Source: Streptomyces platensis
GTDB taxonomy: Bacteria > Actinomycetota > Actinomycetes > Streptomycetales > Streptomycetaceae
Direction: 5' to 3'
NCBI RefSeq assembly: GCF_008704855.1
Contig: NZ_CP023691.1
Span: 5,332,001-5,396,000, forward strand
Length of the DNA: 64,000 bases
The position numbers and the translations under genes were made by a program. Positions 43,096-51,493 of this stretch are shown here, one piece after another (the first letter of the stretch is position 1; the number at the start of each line of letters is the position of its first letter). The notes beneath the pieces were generated by a model. That model did not search any database and was not told where the DNA came from. It saw nothing but the letters and a program-made list of their open reading frames with translations.

Positions 43096-43189
43096 GGCAG
43101 ACCGCTCCGCGTCTGTAACTGGACCTGCCGCGCGGGGGCGGGACAGGTCTGCCCGTCAAACCTCTCCGAATTCGAAGGACTTCACCACC

Positions 43190-44707
43190 ATGCGCTCCCA
43201 CATCCGTCGTTCCATCGTCGTTGCCGCTGCCGCCACCGGTCTGTGGGCCCTGGGCTCCGCGGCCGCCAACGCCGCCGAGCTGCCCGTCGGTTCGGACCTG
43301 CCGGCCACCGGCACGGTCACCGGCACCGCCAAGCAGCTGCCCACGGGCGACCTGGCCGGCACCACGACCAAGACTACCGAGACCGCCAAGAAGACGGCCG
43401 GCGAGCTGGCGGACAAGGCCACCGGCGCCCTCGGCGGCGTGTCGGCCCCGGACCTGCCCACCGGCAAGCTGCCGCAGATCGGCGAGGCGTCCGGTGCGGC
43501 CGACGGCGTGCAGAAGCAGGTCAACGGTGCCGGTCTGCCGGACACCGGTGAGGTGCGTAAGGCCGCCGGGCTGAAGCAGGCCAAGAAGGCCGTCAAGACT
43601 GCCAAGAAGGCCGCCAAGGGCGCCGACCTCGGCCAGGCCGGCCGCCTCACGGACGGCACGCTGCCCGCCGTTCCGAAGCTGCCCGCCACCCCGGGCGTCC
43701 CGTCCCTGCCCGGCACCCCGGCGCTGCCCAAGGCTCCCGCGCTGCCCAAGGCCCCCGGCTCGGCCGACAACCTGCTGGCCGGTCTCGCCGGTGCGGGCGT
43801 CCGTCCCGAGCAGCTGACGAAGCAGGCCCAGGGTGCGCTGGCCACCGCGCGTCCGGTCGCCGACCAGGCCGCCGCCGACGCGCTGCCGCCGGTCGCCCGC
43901 CGGGTCGTCATCAGGGTCGTGCCGGTCGCCCAGGGTGCGGTCGGCGGTGCCGGTCAGCTCGCCGGTGACGCGGCCGGCCAGGCCACCCCGTTCGTGACCG
44001 TCGTCGGCGGCCAGGCGCAGCTGTTCGCGCAGGGTGCCGCGGGCGACGCGGTGCCGTTCGCCCAGGGCGTAGCCACCGACGCGGTGCCGTTCGCGCAGGG
44101 TGAGGCCGGCAAGGCGGCCCCGTTCGCCCAGGGCAAGGCGACCGACGCGGTGGCCTTCGCCCAGGGTGCGGCCGCTGACGCCGTTCCGTTCGCGCAGGGG
44201 CTGGCCACCGTCGTCGCGACCGACGCGCAGGACACCGTCGGCCAGGCCGTGACCGGCGTCCGGAGCCTGACCCCGGCGAAGTCCGTCCCGGCCGTCCCGG
44301 CTGTCCCGTCCGTGCCCGCCGTTCCGGCCGTCCCGGCCGTGCCCGCGGTTCCGTCCGTGCCCGCCGTCCCGGCCAACGTGACCGACGCCCTCCCGGCCAC
44401 CCCGGCCGTGCCCGCCGTCCCGTCCGTCCCGGCCAACGTGACCGACGCCCTCCCGGCCACCCCGGCCGTGCCCGCCGTCCCGTCCGTCCCGGCCAACGTG
44501 ACCGACGCCCTCCCGGCCACCCCGGCCGTGCCCGCCACCCCGGCCGTGCCCGCCACCCCGGCCGTGCCCGCCACCCCGGCCGTGCCCGCCGTCCCCGCCA
44601 ACCTCACCGACGCCGTTGCCGTCCCGGCCGTGCCCGCTGACCTGGCCGACCTGACCAACGCCGCCAACATCCCGGCGCTGCCGGCCCTCCCGGTTCAGGC
44701 CGTCTGA
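43190..44707 (+). CDS. Secreted repeat protein (VPAVPA and AVPFAQG repeats)
   Basis: Not recognised. 505 residues with a clear signal peptide (MRSHIRRSIVVAAAATGLWALG..., cleavage near ANA, about 27). The mature part has an Ala/Lys-rich helical stretch (KQAKKAVKTAKKAAKG, about 128-143) and a Pro-rich PSLPGTPALPKAPALPKAP. Six degenerate copies of an 11-residue DAVPFAQGxAT unit (about 280-345) follow, then tandem VPAVPSVPANVTDALPATPA units (about 365-480). Probably an extended cell-surface or spore-layer protein. ATG 43190 with AAGGAC 10 bases upstream. The DNA repeats are exact, implying recent expansion. Confidence 0.75.
   Translation: MRSHIRRSIVVAAAATGLWALGSAAANAAELPVGSDLPATGTVTGTAKQLPTGDLAGTTTKTTETAKKTAGELADKATGALGGVSAPDLPTGKLPQIGEASGAADGVQKQVNGAGLPDTGEVRKAAGLKQAKKAVKTAKKAAKGADLGQAGRLTDGTLPAVPKLPATPGVPSLPGTPALPKAPALPKAPGSADNLLAGLAGAGVRPEQLTKQAQGALATARPVADQAAADALPPVARRVVIRVVPVAQGAVGGAGQLAGDAAGQATPFVTVVGGQAQLFAQGAAGDAVPFAQGVATDAVPFAQGEAGKAAPFAQGKATDAVAFAQGAAADAVPFAQGLATVVATDAQDTVGQAVTGVRSLTPAKSVPAVPAVPSVPAVPAVPAVPAVPSVPAVPANVTDALPATPAVPAVPSVPANVTDALPATPAVPAVPSVPANVTDALPATPAVPATPAVPATPAVPATPAVPAVPANLTDAVAVPAVPADLADLTNAANIPALPALPVQAV
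44371..44580 (+). repeat. 60-bp and 18-bp tandem repeats within secreted-protein gene
   Basis: 44401-44460 and 44461-44520 are identical 60-base blocks, and 44371-44400 repeats their last half. From 44521 an 18-base unit (CCCGGCCGTGCCCGCCAC) recurs three to four times. All are multiples of three and keep the frame. Confidence 0.95.
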
Positions 44708-44770
44708 GCCACAGCCGGCACCACCGGCTCCCGGTCGCGGCGGCGACCGATGCCGGAACACCCAAGAACA

Positions 44771-44805
44771 GCCGGGCGGACCTCTGTGGGGGAGGGCCGC
44801 CCGGC
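44771..44805. terminator. Bidirectional terminator
   Basis: GCCGGGCGG (44771-44779) pairs with CCGCCCGGC (44797-44805), between convergent genes. Confidence 0.75.
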
Positions 44806-44840
44806 CTTGGTGTATCTGCGCGGCAACAAGCCGCCGTTCA

Positions 44841-45761
44841 CTACGAGTTGGGGACCCGCAGCCGTTCCCAGCTGACCCTTCCCGGCACCCCGTCCGCGTC
44901 CTTGCCGCGGAAGCCGAGCTTGCGCTGCCAGGCCGCGTACGACGCGCGGTCCGCCTCGGTCCACTCCGGACCGGGGCCTTCTTCGTAGCGGTCGCACCCC
45001 TCGGCGACCAGCCGTTCACCCATCGCCGTGATCACCGGGCTGCTGGTCCCCGACCGGAAGAAGTCCCGGCCCGGGAACGGTTCGTACCGCGGATGCTGCG
45101 GTTCCGGCGGCGTCGGCCCCGAGCCGTCCGGCTCCGTACCGTCCGTTTCCGGCGCGCCCTCCGCCGGCTTCGCCAGCCGCTTCTTGACCCGGCCGCGCAG
45201 GTCGTCCATCGCGATGCTGCGCGGATCGACCTTCCCTGGCTGCCACTCCTTGTGGCCGATCACCGAGTGTTCGTTCCAGCCGTGCGCCCGGCAGATCGCG
45301 GCCGCCGCCTTCTCCATGGCGACCCGCTGTTCCTCGGGCCACGGGTCCTTGCCGTCCCCGAGGTTGATGCACTCGAAGCCGTAGAAGTGACGGTTGCCGT
45401 CGGTGTCCGCCTCGTTGTCCGTCGGCAGGTCCGGGTCCTCGTTGATCACCGCGCGCAGTACGTCACCGTCACCGAGCCCGGCGTGGTTGGCGCGGCCGTT
45501 GCCGACGAGATGGACCTCGCCCTTTTTGTCGATCACGCCCAGACACAGCGGGCCCGGCAGATCGGAGCGCCCGTCGTAGCAGAGGTCCACCGAGGTGTCG
45601 GTGCCCTCGGTGGCGGTGTGGTGGATCATCACGCCGTGCGTCGGGCCCCAGGGGCCCTTCGCGTTCCGGTTGTGCGTACGCCAGCTGCGGACCTCATGGA
45701 CCACCAGGCCCTCGTCGCGCAGTGCCTTCAGCAGCCGGCTCGCGGTCAGCGGGGTGGCCAT
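44841..45761 (-). CDS. N-acetylmuramoyl-L-alanine amidase (PGRP/amidase_2)
   Basis: A 306-residue T7-lysozyme-like amidase cutting the MurNAc-L-Ala bond. The zinc-site region shows HGVMIHHTA (His 47/48), a middle block GNGRANHAGLGDGD and HFYGFECINLG. IGHKEWQPGKVDPRSI supplies the later ligands (His, Lys and Asp). A Pro/Glu linker separates a C-terminal domain (about 240-306) with YAAWQRKLGFRGKDADGVPGRVSWERL, a peptidoglycan-binding-like module. No signal peptide is visible, so export is unexplained; such genes resemble phage endolysins domesticated in Streptomyces. ATG 45761. Confidence 0.88.
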   Translation of the reverse strand: MATPLTASRLLKALRDEGLVVHEVRSWRTHNRNAKGPWGPTHGVMIHHTATEGTDTSVDLCYDGRSDLPGPLCLGVIDKKGEVHLVGNGRANHAGLGDGDVLRAVINEDPDLPTDNEADTDGNRHFYGFECINLGDGKDPWPEEQRVAMEKAAAAICRAHGWNEHSVIGHKEWQPGKVDPRSIAMDDLRGRVKKRLAKPAEGAPETDGTEPDGSGPTPPEPQHPRYEPFPGRDFFRSGTSSPVITAMGERLVAEGCDRYEEGPGPEWTEADRASYAAWQRKLGFRGKDADGVPGRVSWERLRVPNS

Positions 45762-45879
45762 CAGGCGATTCCTTCCTCGTCGACCGCGGCTGCGGCCGGG
45801 GCGGCGCAGCCGGTGATCCGTATCGGCCGGTGGAGCGGTGCGCGCCGGGTGCGCCGGCGAAAGCGGTCCCGGGCCGGGT

Positions 45880-45925
45880 GACGGACGGGGTGACGGATGG
45901 GGTGACGGATGGGGTGACGGTGGTG
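45880..45925 (+). repeat. 12-bp direct repeats GGGTGACGGATG
   Basis: Three to four near-identical tandem copies (GGGTGACGGACG, GGGTGACGGATG twice, GGGTGACGGTGG) upstream of the amidase gene. Confidence 0.8.
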
Positions 45926-46426
45926 ATGCCGCGGATGCGGCGGGGAAGCTCTTCCGCATAAACAGGGGAGAGGGCGTATGTGCCGGCATTCCCCGCCAAT
46001 CCCTTGGGGCACCGAATGCGAGGACACCGGGAAATCGAGAAGGGGGACGGCGGGCGGGGGCCGGGGTGTGTGGCTCCTGAGGCGTAAGTATGCGTATGTG
46101 CTCAACACAGTGTCCGTAAGCGGGAGTTGGAGGGTCAAGAGGCCATTCCGGACACCGCCTGCGGAGGCCCTGTGCGCGGGAGTCGCCACTTCTTCCCAAC
46201 TGGATTCCCGCGGCACCGGGACCGGAATCGCCTGAGACGGGGCGCACAGGGGCGTTTCGGGAGGAGATCGCGAACCGTGCGCAACGCGGGAGCGCACGGT
46301 GAGTGACAGCGGAGCCGGGGCGGGCCGGGGCCGGAGCGCATCCCCGCCACATATGCGTGCGGGACGGAGGAAATCCACCCGACAACATGCGGAAATCCCA
46401 GGGAGGCGTAACTTGGCCAAAAGATC

Positions 46427-46442
46427 TGTGATGGTAATCACC
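46427..46442. promoter_or_regulatory. Crp-like palindrome upstream of sucC
   Basis: TGTGATGGTAATCACC matches TGTGA-N6-TCACA with one mismatch. It lies about 200 bp upstream of sucC, in a lower-GC patch likely to contain the promoter. Confidence 0.45.
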
Positions 46443-46637
46443 GCCGGAGTGTGATCTGCGATTTAGGGCCTCAGCTCCTGCGGCGATAACCTGCCGGACG
46501 GACATGCCGCGTATCCGGTCACCGTGTACGCCTCCCTCAGTGACAGCGCCGTCACGTTGCCCTTCGCGGCACGCCCATCGCAGACGAACGAACCGCGATC
46601 ACTACGGCGATTCTGAGAAGACAAGGGACGGACGCGC

Positions 46638-47813
46638 GTGGACCTGTTCGAGTACCAGGCGAGGGACCTCTTCGCCAAGCACGGTGTACCGGTGCTGGCC
46701 GGTGAAGTCATCGACACGCCTGAGGCGGCGCGCGAGGCGACCCAGCGACTGGGCGGCAAGTCGGTCGTCAAGGCGCAGGTGAAGGTCGGTGGCCGCGGCA
46801 AGGCCGGCGGCGTGAAGCTGGCCACCAGTGAGGACGACGCGGTCGAGAAGGCCGGTCAGATCCTGGGCATGGACATCAAGGGCCACACGGTCCACAAGGT
46901 GATGATCGCCGAGACCGCTCCGGAGATCGCCGAGGAGTACTACGTCTCGTACCTCCTCGACCGCACCAACCGCACCTTCCTGGCCATGGCCTCCGTCGCG
47001 GGCGGCATGGACATCGAAGAGGTCGCGGCCACCCGGCCCGACGAGCTCGCGAAGGTCCCGGTCGACGCCAACGAGGGCGTCACGATCGAGAAGGCCCGCG
47101 AGATCGTCGCCCAGGCGAAGTTCCCGGCCGAGGTCGCCGAGAAGGTCGCCGACGTCATGGTGACCCTGTGGAAGACCTTCGTCGCCGAGGACGCGCTCCT
47201 CGTCGAGGTCAACCCGCTCGCCAAGGTCGCCAGCGGCGAGGTCATCGCCCTCGACGGCAAGGTGTCCCTGGACGAGAACGCCGAGTTCCGCCAGCCGGAG
47301 CACGAGGCGCTGGAGGACAAGGACGCAGCCAACCCGCTCGAGGCTGCGGCCAAGGCCAAGGGTCTGAACTACGTCAAGCTCGACGGCCAGGTCGGCATCA
47401 TCGGCAACGGCGCGGGTCTCGTCATGAGCACCCTGGACGTCGTCGCCTACGCCGGCGAGGCGCACAACAACGTCAAGCCCGCCAACTTCCTCGACATCGG
47501 TGGCGGCGCCTCCGCCGAGGTCATGGCGAACGGCCTGGAGATCATCCTCGGCGACCCGGACGTCAAGTCCGTCTTCGTCAACGTCTTCGGTGGCATCACC
47601 GCCTGTGACGAGGTCGCCAACGGCATCGTCCAGGCCCTGGAGCTGCTCAAGTCCAAGGGCGAGGACGTCAACAAGCCCCTGGTCGTGCGCCTCGACGGCA
47701 ACAACGCGGAGCTCGGTCGCGAGATCCTGTCGAAGGCCAACCACCCGCTGGTGCAGCGCGTGGACACCATGGACGGCGCGGCCGACAAGGCCGCCGAGCT
47801 GGCTGCTAAGTAA
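46638..47813 (+). CDS. sucC: Succinyl-CoA synthetase beta subunit
   Basis: A 391-residue nucleotide- and CoA-handling subunit of the TCA-cycle enzyme that turns succinyl-CoA, ADP/GDP and phosphate into succinate. The ATP-grasp start MDLFEYQARDLFAKHGVPV is canonical. Further marks are VVKAQVKVGGRGKAGGVKLA, EVNPLAK, the phosphate loop GNGAGLVMSTLD and NVFGGITACDEVANGI. GTG start at 46638. The alpha-subunit gene follows after 20 bases; the two form one operon ending in a strong hairpin. Confidence 0.98.
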   Translation: MDLFEYQARDLFAKHGVPVLAGEVIDTPEAAREATQRLGGKSVVKAQVKVGGRGKAGGVKLATSEDDAVEKAGQILGMDIKGHTVHKVMIAETAPEIAEEYYVSYLLDRTNRTFLAMASVAGGMDIEEVAATRPDELAKVPVDANEGVTIEKAREIVAQAKFPAEVAEKVADVMVTLWKTFVAEDALLVEVNPLAKVASGEVIALDGKVSLDENAEFRQPEHEALEDKDAANPLEAAAKAKGLNYVKLDGQVGIIGNGAGLVMSTLDVVAYAGEAHNNVKPANFLDIGGGASAEVMANGLEIILGDPDVKSVFVNVFGGITACDEVANGIVQALELLKSKGEDVNKPLVVRLDGNNAELGREILSKANHPLVQRVDTMDGAADKAAELAAK

Positions 47814-47833
47814 AGGACGAGGACACAACAACC

Positions 47834-48718
47834 ATGGCTATCTTCCTGACCAAGGAAAGCAAGGTCATCGTCCAGGGCATGACCGGTGCCACTGGCATGA
47901 AGCACACCAAGCTGATGCTCGGTGACGGCACCAACATCGTCGGCGGTGTGAACCCGCGCAAGGCCGGCACCAGCGTCGACTTCGACGGTACCGAGGTACC
48001 CGTCTTCGGCTCCGTCGCCGAGGCGATGGAGAAGACCGGCGCCGACGTGTCCGTGCTCTTCGTGCCGCCGGCCTTCGCCAAGGCGGCCGTCGTCGAGGCG
48101 ATCGACGCCGAGATCCCGCTGGCCGTCGTGATCACCGAGGGCATCGCGGTGCACGACTCCGCCGCCTTCTGGGCGTACGCCAAGGCCAAGGGCAACAAGA
48201 CCCGGATCATCGGCCCGAACTGCCCCGGCCTGATCACCCCCGGCCAGTCCAACGCCGGCATCATCCCGGGCGACATCACCAAGCCCGGCCGCATCGGTCT
48301 CGTGTCCAAGTCCGGCACGCTGACCTACCAGATGATGTACGAGCTCCGTGACATCGGCTTCTCCTCGGCCGTCGGCATCGGTGGCGACCCGGTCATCGGC
48401 ACCACGCACATCGACGCCCTCGAGGCGTTCGAGGCGGACCCCGACACCGACCTGATCGTGATGATCGGTGAGATCGGCGGCGACGCCGAGGAGCGTGCGG
48501 CCGACTTCATCAAGGCCAACGTCTCCAAGCCGGTCGTCGGCTACGTCGCGGGCTTCACCGCGCCCGAGGGCAAGACCATGGGCCACGCCGGTGCCATCGT
48601 CTCCGGCTCCTCCGGCACCGCCCAGGCGAAGAAGGAGGCCCTGGAGGCCGCCGGCGTCAAGGTCGGCAAGACCCCGTCGGAGACCGCGCGGCTGGCCCGC
48701 GAGATCCTCGGCGGCTGA
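47834..48718 (+). CDS. sucD: Succinyl-CoA synthetase alpha subunit
   Basis: A 294-residue alpha subunit with CoA-binding Rossmann domain (VIVQGMTGATGMKHTKLML, VGGVNPRKAG). The phosphorylated catalytic His is in KTMGHAGAIVSG (about H251), with GPNCPGLITPGQ and SKSGTLTYQMMYEL between. ATG 47834 with AAGGACGAGG upstream. Works with SucC; the pair is next to mdh, folD and purine genes in this core region, as in other actinobacteria. Confidence 0.98.
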   Translation: MAIFLTKESKVIVQGMTGATGMKHTKLMLGDGTNIVGGVNPRKAGTSVDFDGTEVPVFGSVAEAMEKTGADVSVLFVPPAFAKAAVVEAIDAEIPLAVVITEGIAVHDSAAFWAYAKAKGNKTRIIGPNCPGLITPGQSNAGIIPGDITKPGRIGLVSKSGTLTYQMMYELRDIGFSSAVGIGGDPVIGTTHIDALEAFEADPDTDLIVMIGEIGGDAEERAADFIKANVSKPVVGYVAGFTAPEGKTMGHAGAIVSGSSGTAQAKKEALEAAGVKVGKTPSETARLAREILGG

Positions 48719-48768
48719 CTGGCGTTCCCGCGCCGCCGGACCCGTCCTGCGGCGCAGTGACCCGGACA

Positions 48769-48798
48769 CGGGCCCGTACCCCTTGGGGTGCGGGCCCG
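48769..48798. terminator. sucCD terminator (bidirectional)
   Basis: CGGGCCCGTACCCC pairs with GGGGTGCGGGCCCG (one G-U) around a TT loop: 14-bp stem between convergent genes. Confidence 0.85.
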
Positions 48799-48827
48799 CG
48801 CCCGTTCCCGGGGGCGGGCCGTGCGGA

Positions 48828-49724
48828 TCAGCGGAGCTCGGGTGCCAGCCGGGCCTGCCGGATCTTCTTCCGTACGGCCGCGTTCCCCTGCTCCCGGGCC
48901 GCGTTCCGCCGGTCCCGTGCGGCCTTCCGTTCGTGTGCCGCGTTCCGGTGGTCCCGGGCGTCCGCGCCCTGGTGCCGGTCCGGTGCCGTCCGGGTGTGCG
49001 CCGCGCTCGCCCGGTGCCGCTCCGGCGGCGTGTAAGGGGCCGGGGTGAGGGCCACCATCACCAGCGTCACCAGCGCGAACAGCCCGGTCCCGCCGAACGC
49101 CGCCCGGGTGATCCGCCGGGCGCTGCGCTCGCTGCCGCTCCGTACGTCTTCCGCGGTGAGCGGCGCCGTCGGCGCCACGTCCGGCAGCGCGGTGATCCGG
49201 GCCCGCAGGATCTCGCCCTGCCGTACCGGCGGCTGCCCGTCGAGCCCCAGCCCCGGCAGCAGCGCGGCGAGCCGCTCCCGTGCGTGCGCCAGCCGCGCCG
49301 CCGCGGCCGGGACGCTCGCCTCGATCTCGGCCGCGGTCTCCGCCGGCCCGAGCCCGACCACGTCGTGCAGCAGCAGCACCCGCCGGTACGGGGCGGGCAG
49401 GCTCAGCAGGGCCGCCGCCAGCGCGCGGTCCGACGGCCCGGCGGCCGACGCGTTCCGCAGGCCGCGGGCGGTCCGCAGCCCGGGACAGAACCGGTGCCAC
49501 GGCGTCAGCGCGTACTCGTACACCGCCGCCCGCACCCACCCCGCCGGATCCGGATCCACCGCGACCTCCGGCCAGCGCTGCCAGGCCAGCCGGAACCCCC
49601 GCTCCACGGCCCGGCGGGCGAGCCACGGCCGCCCGGTGAGCAGATACGCCTGCTGGGCCAGCGCCGCTGCGTGCCGGGTGTGGAGATCGTCGAAGGCGGT
49701 GGCGGCCTGCTCGCGCTGGGTCAT
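48828..49724 (-). CDS. Sigma-70-like protein fused to a membrane anchor
   Basis: A 298-residue protein. The N-terminal part resembles sigma region 2 (FDDLHTRHAAALAQQAYLLTGRPWLARRAVERGF, in order). Region 4-like helices follow: LLSLPAPYRRVLLLHDVVGLGPAETAAEIEAS then AARLAHARERLA. After a linker comes one membrane helix (GLFALVTLVMVAL, about 215-230) and an unusual C-terminus rich in Arg, His and Ala (RHQGADARDHRNAAHERKAARDRRNAAREQ, in order). The typical DNA-contacting helix is weak, so it may not be an active sigma factor. Start ATG 49724. Divergent from the PerM-like gene; no anti-sigma gene nearby. Confidence 0.75.
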   Translation of the reverse strand: MTQREQAATAFDDLHTRHAAALAQQAYLLTGRPWLARRAVERGFRLAWQRWPEVAVDPDPAGWVRAAVYEYALTPWHRFCPGLRTARGLRNASAAGPSDRALAAALLSLPAPYRRVLLLHDVVGLGPAETAAEIEASVPAAAARLAHARERLAALLPGLGLDGQPPVRQGEILRARITALPDVAPTAPLTAEDVRSGSERSARRITRAAFGGTGLFALVTLVMVALTPAPYTPPERHRASAAHTRTAPDRHQGADARDHRNAAHERKAARDRRNAAREQGNAAVRKKIRQARLAPELR

Positions 49725-49823
49725 ACACAGCAGTGTGGAAAACCCGCCGCACCGGTGCGGTGCGACACGTCGGGCATTTCGCCAGTACATGGCGGAAAGG
49801 TGTCTTATTGGCAGCATGGCGGC

Positions 49824-51449
49824 GTGAGCCAGTTGATCGAGCGCGGCCCCACGTTGTCCTCGCACGGCCGGACCGCCGCCCAGCGCTCCTCCGCGATCGG
49901 CGCGGCCTTCCTCGGCGGGGTGACGGCGGCCGGTCTCGGCCTCGGCGCGCTGACGGTCGCCGTGCTGCTGCTCTGGGTCGCCTCCCCCTACCCCGACAGC
50001 GACCCCTCCCGGGCCCTGCATCTCGCCGCCGACCTGTGGCTGCTGGCACACGGCGGCGACCTCGTCCGCACCGCCGCCCACTCCGCCGCCCCGGTCGCCG
50101 TGCCCCCGCTGCTGCTCGCCGTCCTCCCGGTCTGGCTGCTCCACCGGGCCGCCCGCCACGCCCTGGCCACCTCGGCCGACGGCCCGCCCGGCCCCGCCCC
50201 GTCCACCGGCCCGGCCGCGGACGCCGCCCACCGGGTTCCGCCGCGCACCCTGCTCGGCGCCCTGCTCGCCGGATATCTGCTGATCGTGGCCGGTGCGCTG
50301 ATCTACGCCTCAAGTGGACGGCTGCGGGCCGAGCCACTGAGCGTGCTGCTGTGCGTACCGGCCACCACGGCCGCCGTCCTCGGCGGCACGGCCTGGCGTC
50401 TCCTCCGCCACCCCGGCCCCGAGCTGCTGCCCGCCAAGGTCCTGCGGCTCAGGTCCAGGGCACCGCGCCGGCTGCGGGCGTTCCTCGGCGGCTCCCGGGT
50501 CGCCGCCGCCCGCCGGGGCACCGTGTGCCGGGCCGCCGGCACCGCCCTCGGCGCCCTGCTGGCGGCCGGCGGTCTGCTCACCCTGCTCTCGCTCGGCCTG
50601 CACGCGGGCCGGGTACGCCACGACCTCCTCCAACTGGCGCCCGACTGGGCGGGCCGCGCCACGGTGCTCCTGCTGTGCCTGGCCCTGCTCCCGAACGCGG
50701 CCGTCTGGGGCGCCGCATACGGCCTGGGGCCGGGTTTCACCGTCGGCGCGGGCAGTACGGTCGCCCCGCTGGGGACCTCGGCACATCCCGTGCTGCCACA
50801 ACTGCCCCTGCTCAGCGGGCTGCCCGACGCCGGCCCTGGTTACCCGCTGACCTGGGCGGTGGCCGTCGTGCCCGTGGCGGCGGGAGTGCTGCTCGCCCGT
50901 GAAGTGGCCCGCTCCGCCACCGCGCCGAACTCCCCTGGCGCGCCCTGGTCCTGGTGGCCGACGGCCTGTGTGGCCGCCCTGGGGGCAGGCGCCTGCGGTG
51001 TGGTCATGGCCGCGCTCGCGGCCCTCGCCGGCGGCTCACTGGGCACCGGCGCGCTCGCCGCCTTCGGCCCGAGCTGGTGGCGTACGGGCCTGGCGGCAGC
51101 GGCCTGGACCGCCCTGACCGGCATCCCGGCCGCACTCGCGCTACGGGTCTGGTGGCTGCGGGTCCAGCGGCGGGAGGCCGAGGCCCCGCGGAACGAACCG
51201 GCCCCGCAGGAGCCGTCGAGCACGAAGGACGAGAACGGCGCCACGACGGACGCCGGAGACGGCACCGCGAAGGCCGACAGCGACAGCGGGAACGACAGCG
51301 ACGCCGAGCCCGACAGTGGCACCCAGCACGACAGCGACGGCGAGGCCCCGCCCGGCAGCGCCCTGGCCGCAGTCCAATGCGGCACGCCCGCCCCCCTCAG
51401 GGGCGCGGGGAGCTGCGCGACCGGCCCCGACGCCCCCGCAGACGACTGA
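49824..51449 (+). CDS. DUF6350 / PerM-like membrane protein
   Basis: A 541-residue polytopic membrane protein with about ten hydrophobic segments, e.g. AAFLGGVTAAGLGLGALTVAVLLLW, LLGALLAGYLLIVAGALIY and GTALGALLAAGGLLTLLSLGL. The Pro/Gly-rich VWGAAYGLGPGFTVGAGSTVAPLG block is the family signature. The C-terminal tail is acidic and disordered (DSDSGNDSDAEPDSG). Mycobacterial PerM (Rv0955), needed for cell division under stress, lies directly before purN-purH, exactly as here with one gene between. GTG 49824 chosen; GTG 49800 is in frame but too close to its ribosome site. Confidence 0.82.
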   Translation: MSQLIERGPTLSSHGRTAAQRSSAIGAAFLGGVTAAGLGLGALTVAVLLLWVASPYPDSDPSRALHLAADLWLLAHGGDLVRTAAHSAAPVAVPPLLLAVLPVWLLHRAARHALATSADGPPGPAPSTGPAADAAHRVPPRTLLGALLAGYLLIVAGALIYASSGRLRAEPLSVLLCVPATTAAVLGGTAWRLLRHPGPELLPAKVLRLRSRAPRRLRAFLGGSRVAAARRGTVCRAAGTALGALLAAGGLLTLLSLGLHAGRVRHDLLQLAPDWAGRATVLLLCLALLPNAAVWGAAYGLGPGFTVGAGSTVAPLGTSAHPVLPQLPLLSGLPDAGPGYPLTWAVAVVPVAAGVLLAREVARSATAPNSPGAPWSWWPTACVAALGAGACGVVMAALAALAGGSLGTGALAAFGPSWWRTGLAAAAWTALTGIPAALALRVWWLRVQRREAEAPRNEPAPQEPSSTKDENGATTDAGDGTAKADSDSGNDSDAEPDSGTQHDSDGEAPPGSALAAVQCGTPAPLRGAGSCATGPDAPADD

Positions 51450-51493
51450 CGGCCCCGAACTGGCACCCCCGGGCGCCCTCCGGGAACGCTCCG

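Larger units (their letters stand above)
45762..46637. other. 876-bp gene-free region upstream of sucC
   Basis: No gene supported. It contains four 12-base GGGTGACGGATG-type direct repeats (about 45880-45925), a perfect hairpin CCGTGCGC/GCGCACGG (46275-46299), a lower-GC stretch (46080-46470) and a Crp-like box (46427-46442). It is unusually long for an upstream region in this genome and may hold a small RNA or a complex sucCD promoter. Confidence 0.5.

Noticed and set aside
44371..44580. CRISPR-like regular repeats
   Set aside because: Units are contiguous multiples of three within a coding frame, without spacers.
44841..45761. Prophage remnant
   Set aside because: The amidase looks endolysin-like, but no other phage gene, integrase or attachment site is seen around it.
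49778..49799. TTTCGCCA...TGGCGGAAA inverted repeat as an operator
   Set aside because: Imperfect and weak; could be chance in a GC-rich divergent region, so not listed as a feature.
48468..49823. Long open-frame extension upstream of the PerM-like gene
   Set aside because: Overlaps sucD, the terminator and the antisense sigma-like gene; conserved residues begin only at the GTG at 49824.
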